Position numbers and translations under genes: made by a program. From Pusillimonas sp. (lineage in GTDB: Bacteria > Pseudomonadota > Gammaproteobacteria > Burkholderiales > Burkholderiaceae_B): 64,000 nt of DNA. A model generated the notes under the pieces. The model worked only from the letters and a program-made list of their open reading frames with translations. It had not been told where the DNA came from and searched no databases. The DNA lies in contig NZ_JAJUFE010000005.1 of the NCBI RefSeq assembly GCF_029263785.1, forward strand, positions 51,174 through 115,173, written 5' to 3'. Shown here in pieces: positions 41,892 through 50,304 of this stretch; position 1 is the stretch's first letter; the number at the start of each line of letters is the position of its first letter.

Positions 41892-42812
41892 TTACGTTGC
41901 GGAATCATTTTTAAAGACTCCGTCGTGTTGCCCGACTGGAAGCGCCTCGCTGTCACTTTCGGCCTGCCGGTGCGACCCGTGCTTTCTTGCGTAGATCCAT
42001 GTGAACTCTGCGCCGAGCAAGAACACTTGCGCCGCGTAATAGACCCAGATAAGCAACACGATCAGCGAACCCGCAGCGGCCAGGGTGGAGACCGAGGCAC
42101 TTTTGCCTACATACAGGCCAATAAGCACTTTCCCGAGTTCGAAGAGCACTGCGGTGACAATGGCTCCGATCCAGACGTCACGCCAGGCTATGGTGGCCTG
42201 TGGCATGAATTTGAAGATCATCGCGAAAAGGAACGTCGTTATGCAGAAGGTGATCAGAGTATTCGCCAACTGCAGCATGGCCTCCATTGCCGGGAACAGA
42301 CCTCCGGCCCATTGTCCCAGCGCAGCCAGGCTCGTACTGACCACCAGGGAAACAATCAGAAGAAAGGCCAGGCCCAGAACCAGGCCGAAGGAAAGAAGGC
42401 GCGTGCGAATCGTGTTCCATATCCCTTTCTGACGGGCGGCCTGCGGCACTTTCCAGATCCGGTCCAGGGCTGTCTGCAGTTCCGCAAATACTCGCGTTGC
42501 TCCCCAGACCAGGATGCCAACGCTGATGAAGGTTGCGGTAATCCCTTGATGAGGTCGATCGGCATTTCGAATCAGGGCCTGGATACCCGCAGCGGCGTCA
42601 CTGCCCACAACACTGCCCAATTGTCGGATAAGCTCGCCCCTGACCGCATCTTCGCCCCATACGTAGCCCGCAATCGCAATAATGATGATCATTAAAGGGG
42701 CAATGGAGAAAGCGGTGTAGAACGCAATCGCTGCGCCCAGGCTGGCAGCGTAGTCTTCCTGCCAAGCCTTGACGGAGTCTCGTGTCAGCGTCAGGTAATC
42801 CCGGAAACGCAT
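41892..42812 (-). CDS. YihY/BrkB family inner-membrane protein
   Basis: A 306-residue membrane protein with six hydrophobic helices. AAIAFYTAFSIAPLMIIIIAI near residue 28 and the ATRVFAELQTALDRIWKVP segment are the family signatures, and GSLIVLLIWVYYAAQVFLLGAEF marks the last helices. Despite the old names (ribonuclease BN, BrkB serum resistance) the function is unclear. It follows the proline-rich gene by 25 bp on the same strand. Confidence 0.87.
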   Translation of the reverse strand: MRFRDYLTLTRDSVKAWQEDYAASLGAAIAFYTAFSIAPLMIIIIAIAGYVWGEDAVRGELIRQLGSVVGSDAAAGIQALIRNADRPHQGITATFISVGILVWGATRVFAELQTALDRIWKVPQAARQKGIWNTIRTRLLSFGLVLGLAFLLIVSLVVSTSLAALGQWAGGLFPAMEAMLQLANTLITFCITTFLFAMIFKFMPQATIAWRDVWIGAIVTAVLFELGKVLIGLYVGKSASVSTLAAAGSLIVLLIWVYYAAQVFLLGAEFTWIYARKHGSHRQAESDSEALPVGQHDGVFKNDSAT

Positions 42813-42837
42813 GAGTGGTCAGGAGGCGGTTTTGATT

Positions 42838-43089
42838 TCAGACTCGCTCGGGTGGATTGTCCGGCAGTGGTGGCTCTTGAACATCGGGCGGCAGTTCTCT
42901 TGGCGGCAGATCGACGCCCCGATCCGGTTCATCCAGTGGCGGAACTTCGTCGGGGTCTGCCGGGGGTATCTCAACGGGATCAGGTGGGTCTGATTCCGGC
43001 GGGCGTTGAGGGGGAGTTATGGGAGGCTGTTCGGGCGGTACCTCCGGTACGTGTGCGGCGTGCAGCGGGCGGGCATCGGTCGGTGGCAT
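42838..43089 (-). CDS. Proline-rich acidic miniprotein
   Basis: An 83-residue protein, about one third proline and very acidic, with a chain of units such as PPADPDEVPPLDEPD. It has no secretion signal, and the composition predicts an extended polyproline-type chain with no fold. GGAGAAG lies before the ATG at 43089. A longer frame up to 43233 lacks a Shine-Dalgarno and adds unconserved residues. It is 25 bp upstream of the YihY gene. I do not recognise the family. Confidence 0.6.
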   Translation of the reverse strand: MPPTDARPLHAAHVPEVPPEQPPITPPQRPPESDPPDPVEIPPADPDEVPPLDEPDRGVDLPPRELPPDVQEPPLPDNPPERV

Positions 43090-43220
43090 GGCGCTTCTCC
43101 ATATGGCGCGGCGGGTAGAAGCCAGAATGCAATTTTCATGCCTGGATGGGGTACCATAATCAGTTGACCCGACCGGGTCTGCCGAGCCAGGCAATATTTT
43201 TTCAAAAAACGCAAGAAAAA

Positions 43221-43955
43221 ATGAACATTGCATCTTTGGAAGACGATCCGGATCAGGCCGAATTGATCCGCTGCCTGCTGGCCGAGGCAGGCCACCAGTG
43301 CACGACGTTCGGCCTGGGAAAGTCTTTGCTCGCCGTGCTGCGCAAAAGCTTGCCGTTTGACCTGATGCTGATCGACTGGGAGATCCCCGACATCAGTGGC
43401 ATCGAGATTGTCCGTTGGATACGTACTCATGTTGGATACGAAGTTCCCCTGATGTTCGTAACCAGCCGCACATTGGAAAAAGATCTGGTCGCGGGTTTGC
43501 AGGCGGGTGCAGATGACTATCTGTGCAAGCCGGTTCGGCCAGGTGAATTTGTGGCCCGCATCGACGCCCTGTTGCGCAGGCGCAGCGTAGAGGCCAGCGT
43601 AGAGCCGGCCGAGGTAAAACTGGGCCCCTACACCTTCGATGCGACCACCGGGCTTGCGTATTTCGATGGTCGAATCGTCGAACTGGCTCCGAAAGAATTC
43701 GAATTGGCGCTGTTGTTTTTTCGTAATCCTGGTCGTCTCTTTTCTCGTGACGTCCTGAGCGCGGCAGTGTGGAACCGGGAGATCCCGGCAACATCGCGTA
43801 CCCTGGATACACACCTGTCGAATATCCGGCAAAAATTGCAGTTGCGGCCCGAAAACGGCGTCAGGCTGGCGTCCTCGTATGCCCTGGGGTACCGACTGGA
43901 AGTGGTAGGTGAGTTGTTGCCGACGCCACAAGCAACACGAAATCCATTACAGTAA
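43221..43955 (+). CDS. OmpR-family response regulator
   Basis: A 244-residue two-component regulator. The receiver domain (residues 1-118) has the acidic pair D8-D9, phosphoacceptor Asp52 (LMLIDWEIPD) and the conserved CKPVRP lysine near 106. The winged-helix DNA-binding domain follows (about 132-235) with ALLFFRNPGRLFSRDVL and SRTLDTHLSNIRQKL. Next come the LysM-FecR gene and a CHASE2 histidine kinase on the same strand, so this is probably that kinase's partner. The start at 43221 is preferred over an upstream in-frame codon. Confidence 0.9.
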   Translation: MNIASLEDDPDQAELIRCLLAEAGHQCTTFGLGKSLLAVLRKSLPFDLMLIDWEIPDISGIEIVRWIRTHVGYEVPLMFVTSRTLEKDLVAGLQAGADDYLCKPVRPGEFVARIDALLRRRSVEASVEPAEVKLGPYTFDATTGLAYFDGRIVELAPKEFELALLFFRNPGRLFSRDVLSAAVWNREIPATSRTLDTHLSNIRQKLQLRPENGVRLASSYALGYRLEVVGELLPTPQATRNPLQ

Positions 43956-44007
43956 TATTCGCTTTCTTCTGTAATAATCAAGCAATATTTAGCGTTAAGG
44001 CTGCCCG

Positions 44008-45126
44008 ATGCCTTTTTCTCGTTTTGCAGGTCTCATTAGTTTGGTGTTTGCACTGGCGTTCGGTCCAAGCGCCACGGCGCAACCCGCGGGTGCAAAAGGT
44101 GACGACTTTCTATACCGCGTCAGGTCCGGAGACACCCTTATCGGCTTGGCGCAACGATACACTTTGCACGACTCAAACTGGAAGGCCCTGCAGGAACTGA
44201 ATGGGGTCGACGACCCCTATCGTTTGCAGATCGCCAGGCTATTGCGCATTCCATTTTCGATGATCCCGGTTCGAGCGGCCACGGCTGAAGTTACGCACGT
44301 GGCCGGCGAAGTAACCATCGACGGTCGCGAATTGCCGTTCGCGGCACAAGTTTCGGAAGGACAAAAGATCCAGACGGGTGCGAACGGCTACGTTGTGCTT
44401 CAGCTCTCAGACCAGAGTGTTGTCACGGTGCCGCCTTCGACGACTCTTGTCATCAAGCGAATACGAGAGTTTCAGGGCACCGGTCTGACTGATTCGATCT
44501 TCGAAATGGAAACCGGCTCGGTCGAAACTCAGGTCGCACCCCAAGAGACCGGAGTAGGCCGGTTCGAGGTGCGTACCCCTGTCAGCGTTACAGGGGTTCG
44601 CGGCACTCGCATGCGTGTACATGCCGATGGCGGCTCCCGAAGCAGCGGCTCCCGAAGCAGCGGCTCCCGAAGCGAAGTGGTCAGTGGTATGGCGGGTGTG
44701 GCCGGGGCGGGGGCGGGCGAGCTGATACTGCGCGAGCGCCAGGGCGTCGCGATGGATCGCGACGGAAAAAGTCTGGGTGTGCGTCCTTTGTTGCCGGCTC
44801 CAAAGCTGCTCCAACCTGTACGCGCAGCAGGGGGGTGGAGCATGGAATTCGAACCGGTTGCGGGTGCCAGTGCCTATCTTGTAAGTGTGGCGCGCGACGA
44901 AAGTGGGGCGCAACTGGTGTCCCAACAACGTATTCAGGCGCCCCCGGCGCATTTTTCCGCATCGGCTGCGGGAACCCATTATGTGTTTGTGAGAGCAATT
45001 GACGACGCCGGGATCGGCGGCGTTGACGCCAGTGCGTCGTTTGAAGGAGCTTATGTGTTGATGGACGGTTCAGGGAATGCAGTATCGACTCTGGGCGGAG
45101 GAATGGTGCTCGTTGCTGATTACTAA
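44008..45126 (+). CDS. Secreted LysM-FecR domain protein
   Basis: A 372-residue periplasmic protein. A signal peptide (about residues 1-24) is followed by a LysM module (about 33-80, FLYRVRSGDTLIGLAQRY), then a FecR domain (about 95-225), which has the typical GDT..GLAQ and VTGVRGTRMRV features. Residues 209-222 contain the tandem GSRSS unit described at 44632. The C-terminal part (about 265-370) is an Ig-like strand-rich region. LysM could bind peptidoglycan and FecR-like domains are signalling modules, so it may present a wall signal to the adjacent CHASE2 kinase. The interaction is inferred. Confidence 0.8.
   Translation: MPFSRFAGLISLVFALAFGPSATAQPAGAKGDDFLYRVRSGDTLIGLAQRYTLHDSNWKALQELNGVDDPYRLQIARLLRIPFSMIPVRAATAEVTHVAGEVTIDGRELPFAAQVSEGQKIQTGANGYVVLQLSDQSVVTVPPSTTLVIKRIREFQGTGLTDSIFEMETGSVETQVAPQETGVGRFEVRTPVSVTGVRGTRMRVHADGGSRSSGSRSSGSRSEVVSGMAGVAGAGAGELILRERQGVAMDRDGKSLGVRPLLPAPKLLQPVRAAGGWSMEFEPVAGASAYLVSVARDESGAQLVSQQRIQAPPAHFSASAAGTHYVFVRAIDDAGIGGVDASASFEGAYVLMDGSGNAVSTLGGGMVLVADY
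44632..44674 (+). repeat. 15-bp in-frame tandem repeat in the FecR gene
   Basis: GGCTCCCGAAGCAGC occurs twice in tandem (44632-44646, 44647-44661), followed by a partial copy to 44674. Each unit encodes GSRSS. Because 15 is a multiple of three, gain or loss of a unit keeps the frame. Confidence 0.85.
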
Positions 45127-45159
45127 CTTAACTCATTTATAAAAGGCGAGCCTTGGCGA

Positions 45160-47118
45160 ATGCAAGTTAGGGGCGCGTTGATAAAAGACGGTGGACTGGA
45201 TCGGCGCCTGCGCGTCGAATGGCTTCTGGTCGTGTCGATCGCCATGTTGCTGACCTTTCTACTCAGTTGCTTCAGCCACAATTTCGCACTGCATCGTCTG
45301 GATCACCTTTTGTACGGACAAACGCTGGCGCTGGCAACCCGGCCGCCTCCCGAAGAGGTTGTCATTGTCGTTCTGGATGATGACAGCATTGATGAACTTG
45401 GCCAGTGGCCGCTACGCCGCGCCGTCCATGCAGAACTGCTCGCGCGGTTGCATCTGGCAAAAGCAGTGGGTCTGGACTTCGTATTTCGCGACGCGAGCCC
45501 GGCGTATCCGCAAGATGAGTCAATTCTGGCGCAGGCTATGTCACGGCACGGCCGCGTGGTGTTGCCTCTTGTCGTGGACGACGGCCGCGTGCTTTGGCCT
45601 CGCCCCATACTGGCGCAGGCTGCAGCCGGGCTGGGGATTATCAACGCCCATCTGGGTCCGGACAGCGTCGTCCGCGCGATGAAGCCTTATTGGCAAACAG
45701 CACAAGGCAAGGTCGACCACTTTGTTGTGGCCATGCTGGACGTGGCCGGACACGACTCTAAAGCCCAGCAACTGCGGGCAGGCGATGAAACGCCCAGGCT
45801 CATGTCCTTCGTGGGCGGGCCTGGAAGCTTCAAGATGTACCCATACGCACGCGTGCTGGATGATTCTGTGCCGAGCGAAGCGTTTGAAGGCAAACTCGTG
45901 CTTGTGGGTGCCTGGGCCTCTGCTTTGGGAGACGCCCTGTCGGTACCCCTTTCAGGCACCGGAGAACCCATGTCAGGCGTCGAGATCTTGGCGAATGGCT
46001 TGCACAATGCACTTGGCCAGCATTGGATCCGTACGCCGCACTTCCTGGTTACAGCGCTGCTCAGTACCCTGCCGGTGTTGATGGTTTGCATCGCGCTTCG
46101 ACGCCTCTCGCCACGTCGTTCTTTGCTTGTCATATTGGGCCTGGTCGTCCTGATTTTCATCGCGCATTGGGTGTTGATGCGCTATTTTCATGTCTGGATC
46201 GGGCCGTCGGCGGCGCTGCTGGGAATCATGCTGGCCTATCCCCTATGGAGCTGGCGGCTTCAGGAGGCAGCCCTCAAGCAGGTCGATGCCGAGCTCGATT
46301 CGCTCTATGCACAGCATCTGATGCACTTTCAGGCACTTCCGCAAGACGACATTGCGGTGCGTCACTCCTTGCCTCACAGGTTGGTACGTTTGCATCAGGC
46401 AATGGGAATGGTCAGGCAAGCCATTGGTTTACGAGAAGAAGCACTGAGATTCCTTTCTCACGACATGCGCTCGCCCCAGAACACCATCCTGGCGCTCGTC
46501 CAGCTCCAGCGGCGCAGCAGGTCGCCCAAGGATCAGATGCAACTGCTGGATCGGATAGAGCGGAGTGCTTGCCGTACATTGCGCCTGGTCGACGGATTTG
46601 TACGTCTCGCGCGGGCAGAGTCCATGGAGCTGAACCTGAATGAGATCGACCTGGCGGGTTTGCTCCAGTCGGTGTGTGATGAACAATGGCCTATGGCCCA
46701 TCACCGGAACATTACGATTTCCGTCGAGGGAGTCGAGCGTCCCGCATTTACGATGGCTGACGAAGACCAGTTGCGTCGGGCCTTGGGTAATCTCGTCACC
46801 AACGCCATTCAGTACAGTCCTCAGGATGGCCGGATATGGTGTCGACTGCGCGGACAAGGTTCTGAATGGGTAATCGAAATTGAGGATAAAGGGCGAGGGA
46901 TGACCGCGGACCAGATAAGTCGCCTATTCCACCCGTTTCGGCGCTTCGATGCCGAAGTACCTGATAATCCTGCAGGCATCGGCCTGGGATTGGCCTTGGT
47001 GCGTGCAGTTGTCTTGCGTCATGGCGGCCGGATAAGCGTAGAAAGTCAGCCTGGCCAGGGCAGTACGTTTCGCGTCAGTCTTCCGGTGTTTGGTTCCGGC
47101 GCAGCAACGCCTCGATAG
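45160..47118 (+). CDS. CHASE2 sensor histidine kinase
   Basis: A 652-residue membrane kinase. The first helix (about 22-40) leads into a periplasmic CHASE2 domain (about 45-285, VVIVVLDDDSIDELGQWPL), followed by three hydrophobic helices (about 295-365). The HisKA motif FLSHDMRSPQN carries the phosphorylatable His434, then the ATPase N-box includes Asn544 and Asn548, and DKGRGM is at 577-582. It lacks a receiver domain, so it should signal to a separate regulator, most likely the OmpR-family protein two genes upstream. Its 3' end overlaps the minus-strand 98-aa gene by 44 bp. Confidence 0.92.
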   Translation: MQVRGALIKDGGLDRRLRVEWLLVVSIAMLLTFLLSCFSHNFALHRLDHLLYGQTLALATRPPPEEVVIVVLDDDSIDELGQWPLRRAVHAELLARLHLAKAVGLDFVFRDASPAYPQDESILAQAMSRHGRVVLPLVVDDGRVLWPRPILAQAAAGLGIINAHLGPDSVVRAMKPYWQTAQGKVDHFVVAMLDVAGHDSKAQQLRAGDETPRLMSFVGGPGSFKMYPYARVLDDSVPSEAFEGKLVLVGAWASALGDALSVPLSGTGEPMSGVEILANGLHNALGQHWIRTPHFLVTALLSTLPVLMVCIALRRLSPRRSLLVILGLVVLIFIAHWVLMRYFHVWIGPSAALLGIMLAYPLWSWRLQEAALKQVDAELDSLYAQHLMHFQALPQDDIAVRHSLPHRLVRLHQAMGMVRQAIGLREEALRFLSHDMRSPQNTILALVQLQRRSRSPKDQMQLLDRIERSACRTLRLVDGFVRLARAESMELNLNEIDLAGLLQSVCDEQWPMAHHRNITISVEGVERPAFTMADEDQLRRALGNLVTNAIQYSPQDGRIWCRLRGQGSEWVIEIEDKGRGMTADQISRLFHPFRRFDAEVPDNPAGIGLGLALVRAVVLRHGGRISVESQPGQGSTFRVSLPVFGSGAATPR

Positions 47119-47371
47119 CGTCGGCCTGGGCACCAATAATGGATTCAAGACTGGAAATTTCGGCGCGCAGTTCGTTTACCTGCTCGCGCAGTTGGGCAAT
47201 GGTATGCAACTGGCGCACAGTCTGCAGCCGCCGTTTGCGCATTGCCGACTCGCGTGGCGCACGCGGACGTTCTGCCATCGTGACATCAACCCTGAGGGGC
47301 AGCCCAGGTGAAAATGGGTCTGGCACAGGAGGGCGTTCCGGCGACAGGAAGGGGTCGTCCGACTGGGTCAT
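47075..47371 (-). CDS. Short coiled-coil protein of unknown function
   Basis: A 98-residue protein with a charged, proline-rich N-terminus (residues 1-45) and a helical second half with heptad-like leucines (HTIAQLREQVNELRAEISSLE, and on). The coding is plausible but the Shine-Dalgarno is poor at ATG 47371; ATG 47278 gives a shorter form of 67 residues. It overlaps the CHASE2 kinase by 44 bp. I do not recognise a family. Confidence 0.5.
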   Translation of the reverse strand: MTQSDDPFLSPERPPVPDPFSPGLPLRVDVTMAERPRAPRESAMRKRRLQTVRQLHTIAQLREQVNELRAEISSLESIIGAQADAIEALLRRNQTPED

Positions 47372-47610
47372 GGTGTGGGTGTGAGCGTGGCCGTCAGATG
47401 CTGTTATCTGGATGTCGACCCGATTGATAGACAGGCATCGAAATAAGTAAATGGGTAAATTCCATAATAGGGGTATTTGTTTGGATTTGCAACCAGATGA
47501 AACTTGTTCACGAGCTGCCGAACCGGGTGAGCTATGGTGGCTTGGTCCTTTGTACTGGCGGCCATTACACTTAGCCGAGTTTCGAAGTGTATTCAGGAGT
47601 CTTGTCCCAC

Positions 47611-48342
47611 ATGTCGTCCCCTGTATTGGATCGCGTTCCCTCTAGCGAATGTGCCGAGCTTGTCGATGCCGCGATCAATTCGCGTCAGTCCATACGCGCA
47701 TTTACCGACCGGCCGGTAGCCCGCCACCTGATCCGCGAGATTCTGGCTACAGCAAGCCGCGCGCCCTCCGGTGCGAACGTTCAGCCCTGGAAGACCTATG
47801 TTCTGCAAGGGTCGGCCCGTGACGAACTGATCAAGAAAGTATGCGCTGCGCACGACGCCGTGTATGCGAACCCCGACGAAGCCAAAAAATATCAGGAGGC
47901 ATACGCTTACTATCCGCGTGAGTGGATCAGCCCGTACATCGAGCGACGCCGCGAGAACGGCTGGGGGCTATACGGTTTGTTGGGTATTGCCAAAGGCGAA
48001 AAAGACCGCATGCACGCTCAGCATCAGCGTAACTTTCGATTCTTCGACGCGCCGGTAGGCCTGTTCTTTACAGTCAATACAGTGATGGGTCAGGGCGCAT
48101 TGCTGGATTGTGGTGCGTTCATGCAGAACATCATGGTCGCGGCGCGGGCGCGCGGTCTTGATACTTGCCCGCAGGCTGCCTGGAACTCGTTCGCCAGCAT
48201 CATCCTGCCTCATATTGGTGCCGGTGAAGACGAGATGCTTGTGTGTGGCATGGCATTGGGCTGGGCCGACCCAAACGCCCTGGTCAACACCTTCCGCACC
48301 CCCCGGGTACCCCCCGAAGATTTCACGGTCTGGCTGGAATAA
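47611..48342 (+). CDS. Nitroreductase family oxidoreductase
   Basis: A 243-residue FMN-dependent enzyme. SRQSIRAFTDRPV near the N-terminus, ASRAPSGANVQPWKTYVL and the later GLDTCPQAAWNSF region match the nitroreductase fold, including the residues that contact FMN. It could reduce nitro compounds or quinones, or dehydrogenate flavins; the substrate is unknown. The start at ATG 47611 has AGGAG 12 bases upstream. An earlier GTG at 47587 is possible. The MlaE gene begins 7 bp after its stop. Confidence 0.85.
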   Translation: MSSPVLDRVPSSECAELVDAAINSRQSIRAFTDRPVARHLIREILATASRAPSGANVQPWKTYVLQGSARDELIKKVCAAHDAVYANPDEAKKYQEAYAYYPREWISPYIERRRENGWGLYGLLGIAKGEKDRMHAQHQRNFRFFDAPVGLFFTVNTVMGQGALLDCGAFMQNIMVAARARGLDTCPQAAWNSFASIILPHIGAGEDEMLVCGMALGWADPNALVNTFRTPRVPPEDFTVWLE

Positions 48343-48349
48343 GTCACTG

Positions 48350-49510
48350 ATGCCCGGCGACGCACAATATCTGGTACTTGAGCACGGCGCTGATTCACGG
48401 CGTTTGCGTGTGCGTGGTCAGTGGATCTTGAAGAACTATCAGCCCATCGAGCGGGAGATTGCTGCAGAGCAGCGCCGGGAGTCCGCCCACCCTGCATCCG
48501 CCGGGACGCTGGCGTTCGATGAGCTGGACCTTGATGGATTGGAGGCGATCGACACCGCGGGCGCAGCGCAACTCACACGCTGTGTAGGCGCCTTGCGCCT
48601 TCAGGAGCTGGTCAAGGCAGACTCAGGCCTTCCTGCTGAACGTTCGGCCTTGCTTCTGGCAGTGGCCGGCGCCCAGCCCGGGCAAGCGGAGTCGCCTGCC
48701 CGGCCACCAGCCTGGCGCGAGCTGCTTGGCCGCATCGGCATGTCCATGGAAAGTACGTGGAAGCTGATTGTGGCCTTGCTGGGGTTCATCGGGTTAACGC
48801 TTGTAGCGTTCGTGCGCACGCTTTTCCAGCCCCGCCATTGGCGAGTGACTTCCATTGCGGCTCAAGTCGAGCAGGCCGGCCTCAATGCGGTCCCTATCGT
48901 CGCGTTGCTGACATTCATGGTAGGGGCCGTGATTGCCTTTCTTGGTGCAACTGTACTGGCTGATTTCGGGGCCACCATCTATACCGTTACGCTGGTGGGG
49001 TTTTCATTTCTGCGCGAGTTCGCCGTATTGCTTACTGCGATACTGATCGCTGGGCGCACGGCCAGTGCATACACAGCTCAACTGGGCTCAATGAAGGCAA
49101 ATGAAGAAATTGATGCCATACGAATGATGGGCCTGAGCCCGGTCGACTTGCTGGTGTTGCCACGAATAATCGCATTGCTGATTGCTTTACCGGCCCTGAC
49201 GTTTGTGGGCATGGTGTCGGGGATATTGGGCGGAATGCTTGTGTGTGCCGTGTCGCTCGATATTTCACCAAGCATGTTCCTGACCATCTTCCAGCGAGAC
49301 ATCGAGATCAGGCATTTTTTTCTGGGCATGGCCAAGGCCCCGATTTTTGCGTACCTGATTGCCGTCATCGGCTGCATAGAGGGATTCAAGGTTCGTGGCA
49401 GTGCCCAATCGGTTGGGCAACACACCACTTCGGCCGTGGTGCAGTCCATTTTCGTGGTGATACTTATTGATGCGCTGGCCGCCCTGTTTTACATGGAGAT
49501 GGGATGGTAA
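48350..49510 (+). CDS. MlaE-family ABC permease with N-terminal STAS-like domain
   Basis: A 386-residue protein. Residues 1-105 resemble a STAS domain (TLAFDELDLDGLEAIDTAGAAQL), and the MlaE permease domain follows with about five helices (AALVGF, LNAVPIVALLTFMVGAVIAF, then SFLREFAVLLTAILIAGRT). STAS-MlaE fusions are known in lipid-import complexes. It heads a four-gene unit with an ATPase, an MCE protein and a PqiC-type lipoprotein. The ATG at 48350 is preferred to a longer frame reaching 48110. Confidence 0.88.
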   Translation: MPGDAQYLVLEHGADSRRLRVRGQWILKNYQPIEREIAAEQRRESAHPASAGTLAFDELDLDGLEAIDTAGAAQLTRCVGALRLQELVKADSGLPAERSALLLAVAGAQPGQAESPARPPAWRELLGRIGMSMESTWKLIVALLGFIGLTLVAFVRTLFQPRHWRVTSIAAQVEQAGLNAVPIVALLTFMVGAVIAFLGATVLADFGATIYTVTLVGFSFLREFAVLLTAILIAGRTASAYTAQLGSMKANEEIDAIRMMGLSPVDLLVLPRIIALLIALPALTFVGMVSGILGGMLVCAVSLDISPSMFLTIFQRDIEIRHFFLGMAKAPIFAYLIAVIGCIEGFKVRGSAQSVGQHTTSAVVQSIFVVILIDALAALFYMEMGW

Positions 49511-50304
49511 GCAGCATGCCGCCAACGCCCATTGTCCAGGTGCGGGGCCTGGTGAATCGTTTCGGTACGCACACCGTGCACGACAACCTTGACCTTGATA
49601 TATATAAAAAGGAAATTCTGGGCGTGGTGGGGGGGTCGGGTACCGGCAAATCGGTGCTGCTCAGATCCATCGTTGGCCTTCAGCCGCCCGCCGCAGGACG
49701 CATCCACATATTCGGAGAAGATCTGCTCGCCTTGCCTCCGGAAAGGCGGGTGCACATCGAACGACGCTTCGGCGTGATGTTTCAAAGCGGTGCGTTATTC
49801 TCGTCCTTGACCGTAATCGAGAATGTTGCGGTACCTCTTATGGAGCAGGCGGGCTTGAATCGTGCACAAGCCGAAGAACTGGCGCGCACTAAAGTCGGTC
49901 TTGTGGGGCTGCCGGCATCCGCCGGAGACCTATACCCCAGCTCGTTGTCGGGTGGCATGGTCAAACGGGCCGCCTTGGCCCGTGCGCTGGCGCTGGATCC
50001 GGACATTCTCTTTTTGGACGAGCCGACTGCCGGGCTCGATCCGATTGGAGCGGGAGCGTTTGATCAACTGATCATGACCTTGCGAGACGCCTTGGGCCTG
50101 ACCGTGTTTCTGGTGACTCACGATCTTGATACGCTGTACGCAAGTTGCGACAGGGTTGCAGTGTTATCCCAGAAAAGGGTGTTGGCAGCCGATACCCTCG
50201 AACGCGTTGCCGCTATCGACGACGCCTGGATACGCGAGTACTTTCACGGTCCCCGAGGTCGTGCTGCGAATCGTGCGGCGGAAATCAATCGGAGCAAAAG
50301 CTAA
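49504..50304 (+). CDS. ABC transporter ATP-binding protein, MlaF type
   Basis: A 266-residue ATPase. Walker A is at 43-50 (GGSGTGKS), the ABC signature is near 148 (SLSGGMVKR) and Walker B is at 168-174 (ILFLDEP). The Mla-type switch histidine is in VTHDL. It energises the MlaE permease, moving phospholipid across the periplasm or outer-membrane interface. It overlaps the permease gene by 7 bp and the next gene by one base (TAATG). Confidence 0.93.
   Translation: MVSSMPPTPIVQVRGLVNRFGTHTVHDNLDLDIYKKEILGVVGGSGTGKSVLLRSIVGLQPPAAGRIHIFGEDLLALPPERRVHIERRFGVMFQSGALFSSLTVIENVAVPLMEQAGLNRAQAEELARTKVGLVGLPASAGDLYPSSLSGGMVKRAALARALALDPDILFLDEPTAGLDPIGAGAFDQLIMTLRDALGLTVFLVTHDLDTLYASCDRVAVLSQKRVLAADTLERVAAIDDAWIREYFHGPRGRAANRAAEINRSKS

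Noticed and set aside
41811..42695. 294-codon open frame on the plus strand opposite the YihY gene
   Set aside because: Composition is of a shadow frame, and the YihY family match on the minus strand is clear.
42838..43233. 131-codon version of the proline-rich protein
   Set aside because: The upstream 48 codons lack a Shine-Dalgarno and cross the regulator's promoter region; the shorter frame has GGAGAAG.
48110..48349. 5' extension of the MlaE gene into the nitroreductase gene
   Set aside because: The extra 80 codons are a shadow of the nitroreductase and lack family similarity; ATG 48350 fits better.
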